From Paenibacillus typhae (GTDB lineage: Bacteria > Bacillota > Bacilli > Paenibacillales > Paenibacillaceae), in assembly GCF_900099765.1 (NCBI RefSeq), contig NZ_FNDX01000026.1, positions 22,040 to 86,039 of the forward strand: a DNA stretch of 64,000 nt, in the 5' to 3' direction. This document shows positions 61,815 through 64,000 of this stretch, piece by piece. Numbering within the stretch: the stretch's first letter is position 1; each line of letters begins with the position of its first letter. The position numbers and the translations under genes were made by a program. Below the pieces are notes generated by a model. It saw only the letters and a list, made by a program, of their open reading frames with translations, was not told the DNA's origin and ran no database searches.

Positions 61815-62486
61815 CTAACGCATTTTTGCAAAAAAACTGCGCAGCGCCCAGCCGCGTTCCTGACGTTTCTTGTATTTGGGCAGCGAGCGGTAAATCGCTA
61901 CTGACTCTTCAAAGGCTCGTCTGGCCTCGTCATTTCTGCCGAGAGCCTTGTACATGGAGCCAGCCAGATAATAAGCTTCGCTGGAAGAAGTCTGGATTTC
62001 CTGGAATTGGCTCACATAATGCAGTGCTTTATCCTGGTCAACACCCCGGAATATCTCAGCCAGGCGGAGAAAAGGCTGGCCGTATTGTGCCCGGCGGTTG
62101 ATCTCCAGCCCTTGCAGCATCTGGGCTTCGCCCTCCGGAAGCATCCCGAGCTTCAGATTCGCATAGCCAAGCTCGACCCAATATTCGGCGGATTGTTCGT
62201 ACCGGTCTGCAATATTAAGCAGCAGCTCTTTGGCATCGCTGTAACGCTTGCGTTCAATCAGCAGGCGGGCCAGCTCGAATTTGGAGGAGACATCGTTGGG
62301 ATTAAGGGAAATGGTGGTCCGCAGTCTGGACATCTGCCGGCTCCGGCGGAAGGGCTTGCCGATGCTGGGCAGGATGCCGACATACCGGCGGTCAAGAACA
62401 TACAGGATCAGGAACAGAACAATCAAGGCCAGAAAGGGATTACCTAAAAATTGTGCAAGAAATAAAAAGCCCAGAATTTTAAACAT
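61815..62486 (-). CDS. Membrane-anchored tetratricopeptide repeat protein
   Basis: 223 residues. One or two N-terminal membrane helices (FKILGFLFLAQFLGNPFLALIVLFLILYVL split over the first 30 residues), then a basic linker and about four TPR-like repeats: NPNDVSSKFELARLLIERKRY, SAEYWVELGYANLKLGML and SEAYYLAGSMYKALGRNDEARRAFEES. Such proteins hold together partner proteins; no partner is apparent. GGAGGG precedes the ATG. Confidence 0.85.
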   Translation of the reverse strand: MFKILGFLFLAQFLGNPFLALIVLFLILYVLDRRYVGILPSIGKPFRRSRQMSRLRTTISLNPNDVSSKFELARLLIERKRYSDAKELLLNIADRYEQSAEYWVELGYANLKLGMLPEGEAQMLQGLEINRRAQYGQPFLRLAEIFRGVDQDKALHYVSQFQEIQTSSSEAYYLAGSMYKALGRNDEARRAFEESVAIYRSLPKYKKRQERGWALRSFFAKMR

Positions 62487-62612
62487 GAAGTCCCTCCGAA
62501 TAAGTTGTAACTCCGGTCAGCGTTCACTTAACATCTAACCTGCAGAGCAGGGTAATTATACCATATTATTCAGTTTTACTAACTCCAAATTTTTTGGAAA
62601 GAAGGATGGGCG

Positions 62613-63602
62613 ATGAGTACAGAAATTCCTTTACGTCCGCTCGGACAATCAGAGTTGTCCGTGTCACCGCTGGGGCTCGGCTGCTGGCAGTTCAGCCGGG
62701 GCAGCGGAATCGTAGGCAAGTACTGGAGCAATCTTGAGGATGCCGATATCCTTGAGATTGTCCGGATTAGTCTGGAAGGCGGCATGAACTGGGTGGATAC
62801 AGCTGAAATATACGGGGGAGGCAAGTCCGAGCAGGCGCTGGCAGCCGTATTGGATCAGCTGAGGCTTGAGGGCAGCCGCCATGCGGAGCCGCTGATCGCA
62901 ACCAAATGGTGGCCGCTGTTCCGGACGGCCGGATCCATACCAGCCACTATAGATGAACGGATCCGCTGTCTCGGCGGAAGGCAGATTGATTTATACCAGA
63001 TTCATCAGCCGTTTTCGCTGTCGTCAATTGCCAGTGAGATGAAGGCGATGGCAGGGCTGGTCAAGGCCGGAAAAATCCGTCATGTCGGAGTCAGCAATTA
63101 CTCGGCCAGCCAGATGGTCAAAGCACACGGGCTCTTGCAGCAGCACGGGCTGAAGCTGGTCTCCAATCAGGTCAAATACAACCTGCTTCACCGGAGTATT
63201 GACCTAAACGGGACGATGGCTGCCGCGAAGGAGCTGGGCATTTCCATTATTGCGTACTCCCCGCTGCAGCAGGGGGTACTGACCGGGCGGTTCCATAACG
63301 ATCCGTCCCAGATCAGCAAGCTGTCCCTGATCAGACGGATGCAGTCCGGACTGGATGAGAAGGGCCTTGCCCGCAGCAGGCCGCTGATTGATTTACTGGG
63401 AACACTTGCCGGGAAATACGGGGTTACACACGGCCAGATTGCCTTGAATTGGCTGATTCACTTCCACGGCGAGACGGTTGTCGCCATCCCCGGAGCGTCC
63501 AAAGTCCGGCATGCCCGGGAGAATATCGGAGCGATGGGATTCAGACTGAACAGCCGTGAGCTGCAGCAGCTGGATGATGCTTCATGGGCAGCGTTGAAAT
63601 AG
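62613..63602 (+). CDS. Aldo/keto reductase
   Basis: 329 residues, NADPH-dependent (alpha/beta)8 barrel. LGLGCWQFSRGSG, the catalytic tetrad Asp-Tyr in WVDTAEIYGGGKSE, Lys in ATKWW, His in YQIHQPF, and cofactor segment IPGASKVRHARENIGA. Shape of the active site places it with YccK/IolS-like enzymes; substrate unknown. AGAAGGATG lies before the ATG. Ends before a strong terminator. Confidence 0.92.
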   Translation: MSTEIPLRPLGQSELSVSPLGLGCWQFSRGSGIVGKYWSNLEDADILEIVRISLEGGMNWVDTAEIYGGGKSEQALAAVLDQLRLEGSRHAEPLIATKWWPLFRTAGSIPATIDERIRCLGGRQIDLYQIHQPFSLSSIASEMKAMAGLVKAGKIRHVGVSNYSASQMVKAHGLLQQHGLKLVSNQVKYNLLHRSIDLNGTMAAAKELGISIIAYSPLQQGVLTGRFHNDPSQISKLSLIRRMQSGLDEKGLARSRPLIDLLGTLAGKYGVTHGQIALNWLIHFHGETVVAIPGASKVRHARENIGAMGFRLNSRELQQLDDASWAALK

Positions 63603-63610
63603 CTTTTATG

Positions 63611-63655
63611 AATAGCTTTAGGCCGGATTCAGGGCCTGAAGCTATTTTTTTATTA
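63611..63655 (+). terminator. Terminator after the aldo/keto reductase gene
   Basis: AATAGCTTTAGGCC / GGGCCTGAAGCTATT stem, seven-base loop, seven T. Confidence 0.88.
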
Positions 63656-63661
63656 TTTAGC

Positions 63662-64000
63662 GTGCCCAGAGGCACGCATTATCTAGTTGGTGAAAGTCCA
63701 ACCAAAGGAGGGACCAAGCCACCTTTGTAGCTAGGATGCTTGCGCATGGCGAAATCTATGTGTAAAAGCGCATCGACAAAAGTACCGGTCAGAGAGCGGG
63801 CGAGCAACAATCCAGGCCGCAACATCAAGTGAATCCTGCCGCGTCGTCAAAAAGGCCCTGCAAAGGGAAAAAGAGGGTGCCGAGTCTCGTGCATATAGAC
63901 GAAGGCCAAGGAAGCTGTGCAGAACTTGGAACAGCAGTGAAGAATCCTCCGGCGTAATGGGAACGGCATGGATTGAAAGATAGTGCAGTGAACTGGGGAG
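63662..64000 (+). mobile_element. 5' portion of a probable group II intron, cut by the window edge
   Basis: Starts with GTGCCC within a CGTGCC-CAGA-GGCACG hairpin, followed by TTGGTGAAAGTCCAACC, a characteristic domain I sequence of bacterial group II introns, then several structured, ORF-free segments (AAGTGAATCCTGCCGCG, GAAGAATCCTCCGGCG, AGTGCAGTGAACTGGGGAG). The reverse transcriptase ORF and the 3' end would lie to the right. It begins a few bases after the T-run of the aldo/keto reductase terminator. I cannot give its subclass from this part. Confidence 0.62.

Noticed and set aside
1..64000. tRNA or rRNA genes
   Set aside because: Scanning by eye for conserved tRNA T-arm and rRNA sequences found none; a covariance-model search would be decisive.

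Overview
The window looks like a chromosomal segment of a Paenibacillus-type, endospore-forming Gram-positive bacterium. Reasons: moderate GC (judged by eye), strong AGGAGG-like ribosome binding sites with frequent TTG and GTG starts, a priA-def-fmt-rsmB-rlmN-prpC-prkC-rsgA-rpe-spoVM-rpmB-fakA-recG order resembling Bacillus, the sporulation genes spoVM and spoVIF, CcpA-type cre sites, and copper-amine-oxidase-N-type domains of the kind common in Paenibacillus surface proteins. No rRNA, tRNA, CRISPR array or complete insertion sequence was seen.

Layout. 1-16750 is a conserved housekeeping block: replication restart (priA, cut by the left edge), N-terminal formyl processing (def, fmt), rRNA methylation (rsmB, rlmN), the PrpC/PrkC phosphatase-kinase pair, ribosome assembly GTPase RsgA, Rpe, the 26-residue SpoVM, ribosomal protein L28 on the opposite strand, a fatty acid kinase pair (fakA with a degV/fakB gene), recG and spoVIF. 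16780-19343 is a minus-strand group: a YitT membrane protein, a small secreted protein and an NlpC/P60 lipoprotein. 19676-22522 is an ABC importer of unknown substrate. 22834-27664 holds single genes: an SDR, MgtC/SapB, aldose epimerase and an LTA-synthase-like enzyme.

27836-36161 is the most coherent accessory module. A membrane-anchored sugar-binding protein, a LytS/YesM-type histidine kinase and an AraC-type response regulator are followed, after a terminator and a cre site, by a ChvE-GguA-GguB monosaccharide importer. This resembles the XylFII-LytS-YesN sensing arrangement of clostridia.

36353-46400 carries small units: TraX-like, a stalk-domain lipoprotein, an orphan alpha-CTD-like protein, a metallophosphoesterase, a nitroreductase, a YdaT-like small protein behind a hairpin that buries its ribosome binding site, a parvulin foldase, a stand-alone LytTR regulator with a cre on its promoter, a lactonase, a divergent Hfq-like protein, PAP2 and a secreted protein. 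46595-46797 is a tandem array of 65-bp units in the leader of an aromatic-acid-exporter-like gene, followed by HelD, two convergent MFS transporters, MarR and transaldolase. 54381-57799 holds a macro-domain protein, two GNATs, RpiA and VanZ. 58027-61725 is a MarR-MMPL efflux operon with a well-formed promoter and operator. After a TPR protein and an aldo/keto reductase, the right edge enters what looks like the 5' part of a group II intron.

Functions were assigned from motifs and remembered family features. No database search was run. Promoter, operator and terminator calls are read by eye.
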